From Tetrastigma voinierianum (taxonomy: Eukaryota; Streptophyta; Magnoliopsida; Vitales; Vitaceae), in contig JAEQBH010000034.1 in NCBI GenBank assembly GCA_016808115.1, forward strand, positions 1 to 64,000: 64,000 nucleotides of DNA, written 5' to 3'. The stretch's first letter is position 1; each line of letters opens with the position of its first letter. A program made the position numbers and the translations under genes. The notes under the pieces are model-generated. The model worked only from the letters and a program-made list of their open reading frames with translations, had not been told where the DNA came from and searched no databases. This document shows positions 10,940-23,099 of the stretch, in pieces.

Positions 10940-11309
10940 TCAGCAGACACGGGTGTAACGGCCACACTTTTGTTTGGGTTTACCACCTTTATTACCTCTG
11001 GGGAGGCAACTTTTGTAGTCTTTACCATGTCCACAAGGCACAGATTGTTTCTTGGCATTTTTGGTACCGTCAGTGACACGAACCGTACCCAGCATCCTCC
11101 TGTTTATTTCTGAATCCATCAAAAACTCCTCCTCCGCTGCCGCCGTTATGTCCCTGACTGCCACTTCAGCCGCCACTCTACAGAGTGAGATGCCGGTCTC
11201 CCTCAGCCGACACGGCGGCTCTGCAGATATGTGCATGGAGGAGGGTGATAATCAGAATCGATACAGTTGTTACCGGCAAAAACAGGCTTCTTCTCACTTC
11301 AACTCTCAT
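10940..11309 (-). pseudogene. RALF-like cysteine-rich peptide precursor, copy B, one frameshift
   Basis: The ATG at 11307-11309 opens a clear signal peptide (MRVEVRR, then a hydrophobic stretch ending LLHAHICRA). That frame stops after about 43 codons. Frame +1 continues with a prodomain, EEEFLMDSEINRRML, and a mature region ending in TRVC and TGA at 10940. EEF-MDSEINRR-L is typical of RALF precursors, and RRML fits the RRxL site cut by site-1 protease. The mature part has four cysteines with spacing C-x8-C-x13-C-x6-C, close to RALF (about 9, 12, 5), but lacks the YISY motif. The mature region is entirely open, so a single-base indel separates signal peptide and mature peptide. RALF genes are normally intronless. 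It is either a young pseudogene or a base error. Confidence 0.65.
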
Positions 11310-11369
11310 ATCTTTATGAAGAAGGAAGGGTAGAGAAAGAGAAGGAAGATAAGCCAACTTGCTAATGGG

Positions 11370-11386
11370 CTGGACAGATATAGTTG
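11370..11386 (-). promoter_or_regulatory. possible TATA box of copy B
   Basis: On the minus strand the sequence reads aactatatctgtcc about 70 bp upstream of the copy B ATG. The position fits a TATA box with a short 5' UTR. It is a weak match, supported by the equivalent location of TATA-like words in copies C and D. Confidence 0.3.
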
Positions 11387-11439
11387 TAGGCACAAAAGGA
11401 CATACTCGTTTAACTCTCTTGTGACTCCCCATTCGGCGG

Positions 11440-12040
11440 GGGCAAAGCGGTGAATTACATCAAATTTAAAAAATATTGATTAAAAAAATATGACTTCAAA
11501 ATTATTGATTGAATTATCATAGTTTGTAATGATATAAAATTTATATAGATCTTGTCTTTAGTGAACATGAGTTTAATACAATAAAAAACTGTCTTTAAAA
11601 AAAAAAAAGGTTATGTACAAATTCAGAAATCGTTTACCAAAAAAATATTTTTAGTGTAAATTTAGATCTTGTTTGTTAAAAATACGAACTTACCGACCAG
11701 TGGGACAGACATAATTGTCGGCACAAAAGGACAATCTCATTTCACTCTGGTGACTCCCCTTTGGGTGGCTGCAAATTTTGTTTTTAATGAGGTTGTTAGG
11801 TAGCTCACATATTAAATGTCACATTTTGATTAGTTGATTAACTAATAAATGCGGAAAACTATGTTATTGAGTCCAATATATAATACCCATTTCAATTTAT
11901 AATCATGACCAATAGACATGAAACCTAAGTGAGGTACTCTAGAAGGCCTAGCCTCTTTCCCTCTTTTAGTTCCTTTTCCTTTAGTAAGGAGTGATGTTTT
12001 TTTTCTACAATTTTTTATTGAAATCACATATTTACATCTT
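11440..12040. other. upstream spacer of copy B, no gene seen
   Basis: AT-rich. It includes a second copy of the RALF upstream block at 11695-11860. No coding signal. Confidence 0.35.
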
Positions 12041-12432
12041 TTTATTATTATTTTTTCAATAAAACGGTTCTTTCAAATAAATATGAGTTTTTAATTTTAT
12101 TTTTTTTAATTTCGTCATTGTCTTGCTATGGTGTGTGGTTTTGTGTATGATTTATTTTTCACCGTCTTATTGCAAGATTTACTTATGTGTAGGTAATTCA
12201 AACGATAAAACATATTACAATAAATTAAATTATGATCATCAATACGTCAGAGTCGCCAGATTCTACCATTATTATAAACTATATGCGCTGGAAATGATTT
12301 ATTATATTATTATTAACCTTAATGTCAAGCTTTCATTTTATATAGCTTTTAAACGACCTGACATGCTTTTCTATTCGATATATCATCGCTTAAATCTACA
12401 AAATTATTTATCTTTTCAAAAGAAAAAAAAAA
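12040..12432 (+). repeat. A-tailed interspersed repeat, diverged copy
   Basis: Related to 24590-25082, with matching phrases around the 'ttattccac/ttctttcaaat' head and the 'acaaaattattt' tail, ending in an A run at 12423-12432. The 104-codon open frame at 12123-12437 runs through it and into the A run, so it is not treated as a gene. Tail fragments recur at about 13040-13180. Confidence 0.4.
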
Positions 12433-12439
12433 TGTGAGG

Positions 12440-13500
12440 TACTCTAATTTAAAAAATATTTGATAAAAAGGGTATAATAATATTTGATAAAGGTACATCA
12501 AAACTTAGTAAATTTTAAGAACTACTATATGCATTATGGTACAACAAAATTATTTCTCTTTTCAAAATAAATTTTGATTGAGTCGAAGAAAACCCTAGTT
12601 GTCCTTCTCTCCTTTTCTCTCATCTTTTTTTTTCAGTTCTATTTTCCTCAAGTAGCGAGACGCGATTTTTGGCCATTTTTGCCGAATCCACCTCTCTGAA
12701 TTTTTTTCTTTCATTTTCTTGTTTAATAAAAGCCGACTTACACGTAAGATTTGCGCTTTATTTCTGCTTTTTATGCTATCTTATTTTTATCAACATTTAT
12801 TACATCGCTTTAATAATGAAATATTGCTAATTGTCTTATCAAGGACGTTTATTCTATGTGGAGCGATTCGCACATGCAAGTGATTCGCAGAAAATATCAA
12901 ATTATACTGCCAAGATGTTGTTAACCTGCTATTATATTCTAATCAATGTTTTATCAAATTTGTAAGCTTTATGCCTATTTATTATGCTATTAACCTAGAA
13001 ATCGTTTCATCCTGCATAGTTTTTAGCTATTTGTATCTTGAATCTATCGATTTATTGTAAGTTTGAATCAATAATATTATTTTTCCTTTAAAAAAAAAAT
13101 TGATTATGTGTTTTTATTCAATGTATTATTAGTTTAAATCAATAAAATTATTTCTCTTTTTAAAATAAAAATTGATAAAAATAAAGAGTAATATTCGATG
13201 TTATACAACAAAACCTAAGTTAATTTTTTGTTTTATTATAATGCCAAGCAGACGACTTCATACCTAAGGTTTACTGAGGTCTCACCTAAGATTTGTTACC
13301 CTTTATTAAATATTTTATCATTTTTATCAAATATTTTTTAAACCAATCAAATGTGACCTTGATTTCAGGTTTTTTTATCCTAATTTTTTAAATAAATTAA
13401 AATGGGGCCCATAATATAGTTTCCCTAATAAATATTAAATATTAGGGAACAAGACTTCGTTAATAATAGGAAGGGCATGACATCAAACCATCATCAAGTT
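12440..13500. other. AT-rich region, possible old 5' UTR, no coding region
   Basis: At 12586-12660 the plus strand reads aaaaccctag followed by a C/T-rich stretch. This looks like a plant telo-box and 5' leader, but no open frame follows. The rest is AT-rich with fragments of the A-tailed repeat. Nothing else recognised. Confidence 0.25.
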
Positions 13501-13984
13501 CGTTTAAAGGCCTGTTTGGAATAGGAAAGTAATTATTAATTCATTGGGATTAACCTTATGCTTGGAATTAATTCCTGAAATGTATTTTATTAATTTTAAA
13601 TTGTTTTTTGACCCTATTAATTTTAAATTGTTATTATTTATTTTTAACAAAATAAACCAATTAATGTTGAAAACTATATTTTATAATGTTAAAAAAATAT
13701 AATTTATAATTTATTGTATTATTGATATTCATATTTCATTAAAAATATTTATTTTTTAAATAAAAAGTTGTTATTTTTTATAAGATGTGAATTAATTTAG
13801 TTTTAAATTTACAATTTAGTTTTAGATATTAACATGTTTTGGAATTTTATACCAATGTTGTCTCATCTTGCTCAATTTTTTTCAAGTTTAATTCCTTTCT
13901 TATATAAAATCATAGTATGTGTAGAATTTGGAAATCAGGTAAGACTATACTTTTTGTGAATGGCTTAGGAATCAACTCCTACCT

Positions 13985-14420
13985 TCTTTTACCCCTTCGC
14001 CATAAAATTTTAGACGTTGGTGTAGTGTCAAAGATATTACCATATTCCTATGAAGCCACGGTTTTTTGAGTAACACATTGTAAGATGTTTTTGCATTGAT
14101 TACATGAAATGGTGTTTTTGAACTTAATTTACTCATAATAAGCTCTAGGCAATGCATGGCAATAGCTTGTTGTTCCCCTTATTAAAACCTAATTAAATCA
14201 TTATGTGAGTTCATGGTATACTCAAATTATCTCATTGTTGCTTTGTATATGATGTTTAGTGGAAACCTTCCATCAATTAAGATATGATGAATAGCCTCTT
14301 GTTCTTGTATGTACCGATAGCATATAGGATTCAATGGTGTGGCTCTAACCCTAACTAGAGGTCCTTGTCAAAATAGCTGCGGTGGTTGCACAACATGTCA
14401 CATAATAATGGCTTTCTATT
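13985..14420 (-). pseudogene. gypsy aspartic protease fossil, most complete copy
   Basis: The minus strand keeps, in order, the TFFDEDL/LGL-PHNG region (14281-14420), a catalytic-type LIDG segment (near 14265) and the downstream FHVINAKTSYNVLL, KKPWLHRNMV and LHQRLKFY motifs (13990-14120). These match the protease end of plant Tat/Athila-lineage gypsy polyproteins, where the enzyme cuts Gag-Pol. Frameshifts and stops separate the parts, and the usual DGG is DGR. No RT domain follows at lower coordinates. This fossil is part of the duplicated unit and is uninterrupted here, unlike the copies at 8691 and 47475. Confidence 0.6.
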
Positions 14421-14449
14421 CTCAAGTTGTTCCTGCATGCTCTCTTTAT

Positions 14450-15140
14450 AATCACTTAGTGAAAGGGATGAGAGGCAAAGGCGTCTCATTAGATATGCCA
14501 AACATTTATAAACACTAATTTAATTAAAACTTATAAAAAATAGGCAAAATTATAGAAAATTTATATGAAAAGAAATATGAAAGTTAAAAATTATAGTTAC
14601 AATCTTTGTGTAGTATTCTTATAGAAAAGAATATTAACTTTTGATTCTTCCATCTTGATACTATTTTGAAAACAATGCTAAAGATGTTTCATTAATTTCA
14701 AAGACAAATTGAAGGATAAAGGTGAGTTGTTCCCTAATAAGGTCATTCAATAGCGATCGAAGACCACATATGTAGCGATTTAATTGTTGTTTCTCGAACT
14801 TGGAAGGAAATTTCATAACAAGGAAATGTCTTAATTTTGAGACAATAAGTTTTTAAATTAAAATTTTAAAATACATATAATTTTATTTAATTAACATGAA
14901 AGGGATCATGTGAGAATTTCAATTGGATCATAAACTATATGATTTTTTCATATTTCAATATATGGTTTTTTCTTAATAAAAGAATATTAAAAAAACATTA
15001 AGAAAAAGCCAAAAAGCCAATATATTGACTTTTTCTATTCAGCAAAAAAAATTTAAAAATTTTGCATAAGTCATCAAAATGCTAAAAAAACAAGCATGCT
15101 ACAAGCTATTTGCTTTCAACAAAAAACTAAAAAACAAAAG
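14450..15140. other. array-unit spacer
   Basis: The stretch from the 'agtgaaagggatga' phrase at 14459 through 'cattttgaaaacaatgct' recurs at 23370-23680 and, more corrupted, at 51130-51420. No coding region. It probably represents eroded gag sequence or flank of the gypsy fossil. Confidence 0.35.
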
Positions 15141-15149
15141 TACCTAATC

Positions 15150-15775
15150 TTATTTAGGCACACATAGGCCTTTTTAAGCATACTTGACCCATTTAGGCAC
15201 AACTAGGCTCTTTTAGGCATACCTTACTCACTTAGGAACACCCTAAGGTCAAGTAGGCCCACCTAGGCACACTAGAGGCCCATTTAGGTTCACTTAACCA
15301 CACATAACCCATTCAGAACTTCATAGGCCCACTAAGGCACATCAAGCCCATTGAGGCTCACTTAAGCCCATTTAGGTATAATTTGCTAATTTAGGACATA
15401 GGCTTACTTGGGTCTACTTAGGCACACCAATCCCATTTTGGATCACATAGGCTCATTCAGGCACATCAAGCCCATTGAGGCTCACTTAGGCCCTGTTAGG
15501 TATACCAAGCCCATTTAGTTGTAGTTGGCTTATTTAGAACATAAGCCCACCTAGGTTTACTAGGCCAATTTAGGCTCACCTACCTATTCCTGCTTGGGCA
15601 TATGACGTAATTAGGACCCCATAGACCCACTTTTGTTAATACCCAGTTCACTTATGACAATATAGGCCCACCTAAGCCTTTTTAAACACACTTGGCCCAC
15701 TGAGGACCCATCTAGGCCCATTAGGCCCATTTAGGACCACTTAGGCACACTTGGAGCCCACCTTGGTCATCTTTT
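15150..15775. repeat. degenerate AGGCCCA minisatellite
   Basis: About 620 bp consist of variants of a 14-20 bp motif such as 'taggcccatttaggcaca' and 'taggctcacttaggccc', with dozens of AGGC words all in the same strand sense. Spacing is irregular, so it is an old and degenerate tandem array. No copy elsewhere in the window. Confidence 0.7.
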
Positions 15776-15779
15776 AGAT

Positions 15780-17479
15780 ACTTTTTGCATGATATTTTCT
15801 CATCAGCAAGGTCTCTTGTCTTGTGTTGTAAGATGATACTCTAGCATGTTCGAATAACTTTTATTTATGGAAGCATTTGGTTAAATAATAACATTTTGTT
15901 TACCTAACCATCTTCACGTTTTTTCTTGAAAATAACCTTTTGAACAAAAATACTCCTTCTATTATTTTATATATTTACGTACGCTCTTTGATAAGAAAGA
16001 GCTTATTTTACAAAAGTTAACATCGTGGTATTTTTGTCAAAAGAATGGGAAAAGTTGGTGAAGAGTTAGATTTCCTAAATTCGGTTTTAGGAAGTTCTTT
16101 TAATCAAACCACCCTTCATTTATTCATTTATTGATTATAATTCCTATTTTTTATTTTACTTTTTAATTATTCGTATTCTATTTATTTTATCATTTTCTTC
16201 CGAAAAAAATATCTATGACTTATTTAATTATTTAATCTAATAATACATATGCTTCTCATTTTTTATTGGGAAAATTTCTATTATAAAGAAAGTTTGAATT
16301 CTCATTGGAGAGTATTTTGGAGATTTTAAATTTTTAAGAATTTGTTTTTGGTTAGGAAATTACAAAGATAAGAAGTTTAAAGAAAATTTGACTCCCTAAG
16401 AGAAATTGAACGACTACATAAATGTTAAAAATAGAAAGGAGAATTTGAAGTGGAATGGAGACCTTATAGTTGAAGATAGGACTCATGGATAAGTAGCTTC
16501 TTTAACCCTTAAGACACCCTGGAGACTCTTTTGAATTAGATTTGACTTTTACCATAACATGATTATTGTTGTATGTTGAACTTTCTTCAAAGTCCTTAAG
16601 AACATCGTTCCTCCGACTGCTTAATGAATACAATGGTATGTCATTTTATTTTTAATGAACCATTAGTATAGATTTCCCAAGTTGAGTGTCATGCCATTTG
16701 TGATGGGATTAAGCTCCTAATGTTCTCATCATTTTTAGTTGATATATTGCTTCTTATTTGGATTTCTATCATTACAAGCAAAGGATGCAGTTAAAATTAA
16801 AAGTCGGGGGCAAAGTTTACCTAAAAAAGTTTCACAAAAATCAATAATCAAAAGTTTTAGTCCAATAGCTTAGCAGTTGTATGTTTCATGGAGCAATAAT
16901 ATAGAACTTAGGTTTGAATCATTTTGGATGCCATATGAAAATCTTTTTCTATAAGGTCTTAAGGGCTCCGCCAATGGTTATTTCACACCCAACTTTGTTA
17001 ATCCCTCCTAATAATAGACGAACAAGAATCTAGGTCCACACGCATCAGAGGCCGAGCCAGGAGTACAACCTCCCTTAGTGACCTCTCCCCAATCTCGTAT
17101 TATTTCAAGAAGTAGGCAATGTAATTGTCGGATCACACCATCCCCACTCCCACCCCACCCTCCCCACCCTTCCCTTTTAGGGGGCTAAGGAGGGATTAAT
17201 ATGAAATATTAATCGTGTAGGGTAGGTATGACCCGGAGTGTATATTGATATTTGTCAAATGTGTATTAAATTGTGTCCTACTTGGTTACAATTGCTCTAC
17301 AATTGAATATCGAATCTCTTATAGTCAGAGCATTAATAGGATTTCCATGGTGAGCATTAATAAGAGCGTACATTACTCTGTTCAATGTCTTCCATGGTGA
17401 TTGTTGCCTTCCATGGTGTACATATATAATTAGCCTTGGCTAATAACTTGTACCTCTTAGAGTCAAATATCTCATATGT
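15780..17479. other. spacer 5' of the CACTA element, one possible SINE
   Basis: No coding region supported. At 16865-16925 an A-box-like 'tagcttagcagttgtatg' is followed by 'aggtttgaatca', which resembles a B box, so a decayed tRNA-derived SINE is possible. A C-rich stretch with repeated 'ccccacc' lies at 17140-17175. The last three bases, TGT at 17477-17479, are the CACTA target-site duplication. Confidence 0.35.
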
Positions 17480-20449
17480 CACTACAAGAAAAAATGCAAT
17501 TCTTGACATATATTATCTTGACTTATGACAATATAATCAATATCACAGATTTAAATTAAGAATTACGACATATACAACTTACTTCAAAGAATAAATGACA
17601 TACATAAAACTTGTCGCTATTGCTCCATGATTTGTATGATGGAACTCGACAAAATTTATAAGTCACCAAGTATTAATATTTATATATGTCATTGCGATGC
17701 ACAATAACATACGAATTTATTAAATTTTATGCATTTAAAAACTCTATCCGTCAGACAAATGCATTGTACGTTGATAATTAATATGTATAAAATTGTAAGA
17801 GGTCCTTTAATAAGATGTTTAATTTCCAAATTTATATTTTTATAGAATAAAGACCATATGTTTCAAATTTGAACCATCTAACAAAACAATTTTTAGATTT
17901 TCAAAGGAATAATTTTTTTTTCTTACTTTATGTTTTTAAAAACAAATGCACTAACTCAAATGAATAAATAAAATTAAAATTTCGCATAAATATAAATCAA
18001 TTTTAAAATAATAAATAATTTATAAAATATAAATTAAATTGAATAAAATAAAATAGTCTAAAGTCAAATTATGTGACCAAACTCATATATCTCAAATTTT
18101 GAATTGAAATAACTAATTTTAGAAACATTAGTTTTTGCAAAAAGATTAAATAATGATTACTTTTATAAAAAAAACAATTTTGGTATTTAAGAAGTGGACT
18201 TTATCAAGTTTTGATTTTTAAATTTTTGTTTAAATATTCTTTCGGACGTTGATGTCCAAATTATTTCTTATAAGGATGATTATATTTAATTACACTATCT
18301 CCTTGTATAAAGATTCCCTCTCTCCCATTTTTCATGTCACAATTTCCTCCCTTCCCTTTTCACATCATCACCACCCTCGAATTTAACCTTAATATGTCTC
18401 CCATTCCCAAATCTCTATCTACCGCATCCCTTCTCTCTCCTTCCCTTTTCACCTAAACATAGCCGGGCCAACAAAACCTCTTTGTGATGGCACTGCCGAT
18501 GAGCTTTCTTCCTATCATGCTGTTCTCCGCATTTGATCTCACGGTGATGATGTTCGTAATTGTTTTCTCTCAAAACCATGAGAGTAAGTCAGGTTTATAA
18601 GATGAGGTAGATTGCATTGCATCCATCAAGCTCAATGAGGTAGATTCTAGTATTTTGAGGGTGGTTGGGTTAGTACTAAAGGGTTTGTGTGTTTGGATGG
18701 GTTTAAGAATGTCAAAGATCTGATTGAATAGAAGGGTATGATGAAATTGGAATTAAAGCAGATGTCCGATTTGACTCTGTGGAAAGACAATTCGAAAGAT
18801 AAGTATACTAATGATATTGAATATGGCAAGTGGTCTTTTCTCTTAACATCTTAGAGAATAAGAGGATTCTCAATCTCAAGATCGTAAACCCGGTGATTAT
18901 TTTGCCGCCCTTCCTTCCTTTTTCATTTATGGTTTTTCCATTTCCTTCCATACATGGAGTTTTGCATTCCCTAACTTTCGGAAGGAACTCTTTTCTTTCT
19001 CCTCTATATATCATCGCTTTGTTTCATCGCCTTTAAAATCATACCTTTGCTTCATCTTCAGATCTCTCGTTTATGTATATGCATGCTTCACTCCGCTCTT
19101 TTCGAAACCTTTTGTGTATTTCAGTGGAATTTAAACGTTAAATAAAGAATTTTATTTTTATTCCGTTATCTATGTTCATATTTAAAATGCACGCTCTAAT
19201 TCGGGATTCGACTTAAATAAAAGAATTAAGGCTATTTGATCGAATATACATGATCTGTTTACTTTCCTTACTCTATAATATGCTTATGGTTTCTGATTGT
19301 TTTTGCTCGATTCAGATTGTGAAAGAATGCAGCATAGAATCGAAAAGAATTGTGCCTATGGTTCATGTTCTCTCCAATCTGCAAATTGGTATTTTTTATC
19401 TTTCTTTTTCCTTTGAAAATGTCTAATACAGAATAAAAAAGAAAATGTTCTCTTTAAGTTGAAGGTGAAAAAATGGTAATATTTAATCTTTTTATTTGTC
19501 ATTGTAATTATATTATTGATAATGTTGTCTCTTTTAATCAAGGTAATATAATTGAATCTAGATTTTAGAGGATTCATGTGATATAATTGTAATTAGATTC
19601 ATGTGGGATTTCTTATGACTTATTGAGGTGCGTGAATTTTGTGATGGTTAACCTATAATGTTTTCTAATAGTTAATTACAATTGTGTGAATTGTGTGTTG
19701 ATTATATAATGGAAAATCAATAGTTACCACATGTTTTCAACCTATAAGAAGAAAGGGTCCTTTACATGTTTTCTATTTCTTCCTAATGAGAATTCTCTTG
19801 GAGACCAAACAGAGTATTCAATTATTTGAAATATTCATATTTTTCAATAAATGAAAATAAATTTTGATAAGCTTCATTGTCTTTCTCTTAAGAAAGAGAT
19901 CACAAGCTCGAATTCATTTTCATTATGGTATGGTTAAGAAAGTGCTCATCATAGTTTTTTCCCCCTTGCAGAGAGAACTGATTTCTACATGACGTTTTAC
20001 CTCACTAAATTATGGAATTATTCGACGCCACTTAGTGTTAGGCATTCAAGTTCGAAGCCGTATTCGGGAGGTATGGACGCCTTTTTATTCTTGTGTTGAT
20101 TGTTACTCATATCATAGCAAATTATATTCCCATATTAGAATTAACCTATGTTGGGTCTACTAAATATATGTTCTCTATGGGTTTAGTGTCAGCACATTAT
20201 TGTCCCCATCCTCACCTCCCACTATTATCCTAATATCAATGCCTTCAATTTTTCCATCTAACTCAACATCTCCTTGAATCTTATTTGAGATTGCAATTGA
20301 AATATGGGGAAATGGGAAAAAAGAAAGAGCACGAGAGGTGGATAATGGGTTTGACCTCGGTGGGTCGACCTAATTTTAGCCTCGTATTTTTGAGGGCCTG
20401 GCTTAAAAATGGTGGCACGAATAGAATTGGGTGAAGACTCTATTTACCA

Positions 20450-20880
20450 CTACCTTGATAAAGGCCCTAAACCCTTATTTACTACATTTTGCTTCGCTAA
20501 ATACTTTCGCTCATCTCATATATATTCCATGAAATTGGTGAATTATGTGAGGACTCCTCAATGCAAAGCCAAATTAGGTATATATGTGAAATGTTTAAAG
20601 TGGGCCTTACTTCATTTGAGTACGGTGTCCATAAAGGTAAAGAAGCTGTGATCCGGCTATCCCTAGTAATTTTATGTCAAAATATACTAAACCACCTTCC
20701 CTTTCACCTGCCACAGAGGGTAGTCCAATATAATGCAAGTACTACCTTATCACGTGTGTACTACTCATATACTAAGTGATTACCTAATAGAAAAGGCCCT
20801 AAGCCCTATTTACCAAATTTTGCTTGTCAAATACTCGGTTCTCTTCCCATTTATATTCCATGAATTGTCTAGAAACTGTA
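20450..20880. repeat. internal diverged duplication in the CACTA element
   Basis: The block from 'aaaggccctaaaccc' (about 20460) through 'atatattccatgaa' recurs at about 20795 through 'tatattccatgaa'. It is an internal sequence duplication about 340 bp apart. Short open frames cross both copies but no domain is recognised. Confidence 0.4.
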
Positions 20881-21460
20881 TTGCAAGGGAAAGACTTAAA
20901 GAACGACAATACACTTTGTCTTGGTTTGCATCGTGAAATAGATGTCACTTCCTTCGCTAACTCTCCCCCAAACCAAATGTCACATTGTCCGCAATGGGGC
21001 TTGGATTGGAAAGTTAGAGAAGGAAGTGCTACCTCCTTAATGAAATGTACTTGTTTTGGGATATGAGACTTCGCAAGCTTTCCATCGACACCTTATTCAC
21101 TCCGGGCCGCTTCAAATAAATGTGTTAGGTTAAAAGAGAGGAAAAAAGTGACTAATTGAGCATTTTGAAAATTACACATTCATCATATAATTTCAAAAGT
21201 GTTATTCTAGATATATTTGGATTCTACACTCTTTAAGCTTTCCAATGGTACCAAAATTACCCAAAACGGAGTTCTGATTTGCAGAAAAGCTTAATGCTTA
21301 AACAAAATTGTGGTCGTTGTTTAGCGCGCGAAAATTTCAGACTGGGTGCGAAATTAAGACCGTGCGAATGACTTCTCCTTCAAATTTCATCACTTATGTT
21401 GCGACATGCCAGCTTATCAGACAAGGATAATCCTCTACTACAGCCTTATTTATTTTAGAA

Positions 21461-21841
21461 GATTAAAGTTTGTGTAGTTCTTAAAGCTCATTATATGAGT
21501 TTCATCTTATACCAATAATTAGTTAATATCATTTTATTTCCTTATTTTATTTTGGTATAGGTATCGCTTTAATGAAAGACTCCAAGATGATATTTTTACG
21601 TAGATTCAAGACGATATACTAATGCGTTACTAATATTTTTCGTTGTACAATTGTTATTTTGGTAAGATTAAAGTTTGTGTAGTTACTAAGATTTTATTAC
21701 ATGGATTTCATCTTCAACTAATAATTAATAGTGTCATTTGTTTATTTATTTTTTCGCTACAGGTCGTTAGTGAAAGACTCCAAGGTGGTTTTTGCATAGA
21801 GACATTTAAAGATGTATATACATACATGGGTTATTAATATT
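21461..21841 (+). repeat. tandem duplication of an exon-like block in the CACTA element
   Basis: Two copies with a 205 bp period start at 21461 and 21666 ('gattaaagtttgtgtagtt'). In each, a T-rich stretch ending in tag or cag precedes a similar short block with 'gtgaaagactccaag' or 'atgaaagactccaag'. It looks like a duplicated intron end plus exon start, so this may be captured host gene sequence. The second copy is open for 64 codons (21643-21837). The source gene was not recognised. Confidence 0.4.
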
Positions 21842-22595
21842 TTGGTTAATTTATCTTATTGGTTCTATGAGTTTTTATTTTTGATGTATGTATTATAAAT
21901 AGAACTTGATTTACATTATCTTTTGGTATCTTTTATTCTAAGTAAAGTTGCTTTAGCTTCTCTTTTGAATATATTATTTTGTTTGTATATTGAAAGGAGG
22001 ATAACTTATCTCAAATTAACACAATATATGTACATGTGTTTTAATAGCTACATGCATATTTATATGGTGTATTGTGGTTAACAAGATAAAGTCTTAGCTA
22101 TGAAAACAAGGTATATTTTGTAATAAGTGTTTAGATTAAGCAACAATTTTCAATATGCCAACAAGTTATTTTGTGGCATCATACTTTCATTGCAACAAAA
22201 GCTTATTTTTAAAATTTTCAAAGGCTACTTGCATATGCTTCTCTAATTCCAATTTATAATCTATGGTGGAATATCCTTACCTGACATATTTTTAAAGAAA
22301 CCATGATTTATTTGAACACAAACCATGACATATTATGAGGCGAGAAGTTATATCGATTAATAGAAAAACACATTCATTAACATTTTATATATGTCACAGT
22401 TGGTCGATACACCTACCTTGACACCGCAATGTATTTACATATAAAAACTACGTTTATTACGACATATAACACATACGATGACAGTTAGTAACCGTTAAGA
22501 TAGGCCTTTTTTCTTATAGTGTGTCCTTTTTGCTAAGGAAAAATCCGTATTTTGTTTGATCTTTTACAATTATAACGAATATTTGCATCTCATCA

Positions 22596-23090
22596 TTAGG
22601 GAGTACAAGTTGTAATTTTGGAAGAGGAATTATTACATTTTCTTTTTAGGCCTAAAAAAAAATCACATTCTTTTCTATAAAACTTGAGACATTGTAGTGT
22701 CAAAGGTATTATTACCATATTCTTATGAAGCTTTGGTTTCTTAAGTAACACATTGTAAGATGTTTTTGCATTGATTACATGAAATAGTGTTTTTAAACTT
22801 AATTTACTCATAATAAGCTCTAAGTAATTAGCAATAGCTTGTTTGCCCCCTTAGTAAAGCCTCTTAGATCATTAGGCGAGTTCGTACACCCTTCATGGCA
22901 CCCTAATACTATAGCTTTGTAAGTGATGTTTAGTAGAAACATTCCATCAATTAAGATATGAATAGCGTCTTGTTCTTGTATATATCGGTAATAGATAGGG
23001 ATTCATTATATGGCTCTAACCCTAACTAGAGGTCCTTGTCAAAGAAGGTGATGGTTGCACAACATGTCGCATGATAATGGCTTTCATTCT
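22596..23090 (-). pseudogene. gypsy aspartic protease fossil, copy next to the CACTA element
   Basis: The minus strand reads FHVINAKTSYNVLLKKP and LHKNMV, then LQCLKFY, nearly identical to the fossil at 13990-14120. The N-terminal part follows at 22955-23090. As at 14 kb, no LTR-like block interrupts it. Stops and frameshifts abound. It shows that the unit downstream of RALF copy B was itself duplicated. Confidence 0.55.
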
Positions 23091-23099
23091 CAAGTCCAT

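Larger units (their letters stand above)
17480..22521. mobile_element. CACTA (En/Spm) DNA transposon, 5,042 bp, non-autonomous
   Basis: The left end reads CACTACAAGAAAAAATGC, and the right end, on the minus strand, reads CACTATAAGAAAAAAGGC (16 of 18 identical). Each end is flanked by TGT (17477-17479 and 22522-22524), the 3 bp duplication typical of this superfamily. Subterminal regions carry repeated gacatat/tgaca words on both sides, as expected for transposase-binding repeats. No open frame longer than about 80 codons occurs inside and no TNP2 or TNPD domain could be found, so it depends on enzymes made elsewhere or is dead. It also contains internal duplications at 20450-20880 and 21461-21841. 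Confidence 0.85.

Noticed and set aside
15150..15775. A CRISPR-like array
   Set aside because: Repeat units are short, irregular and without unique spacers of fixed length, and the genome is a plant nuclear one. It is a minisatellite.
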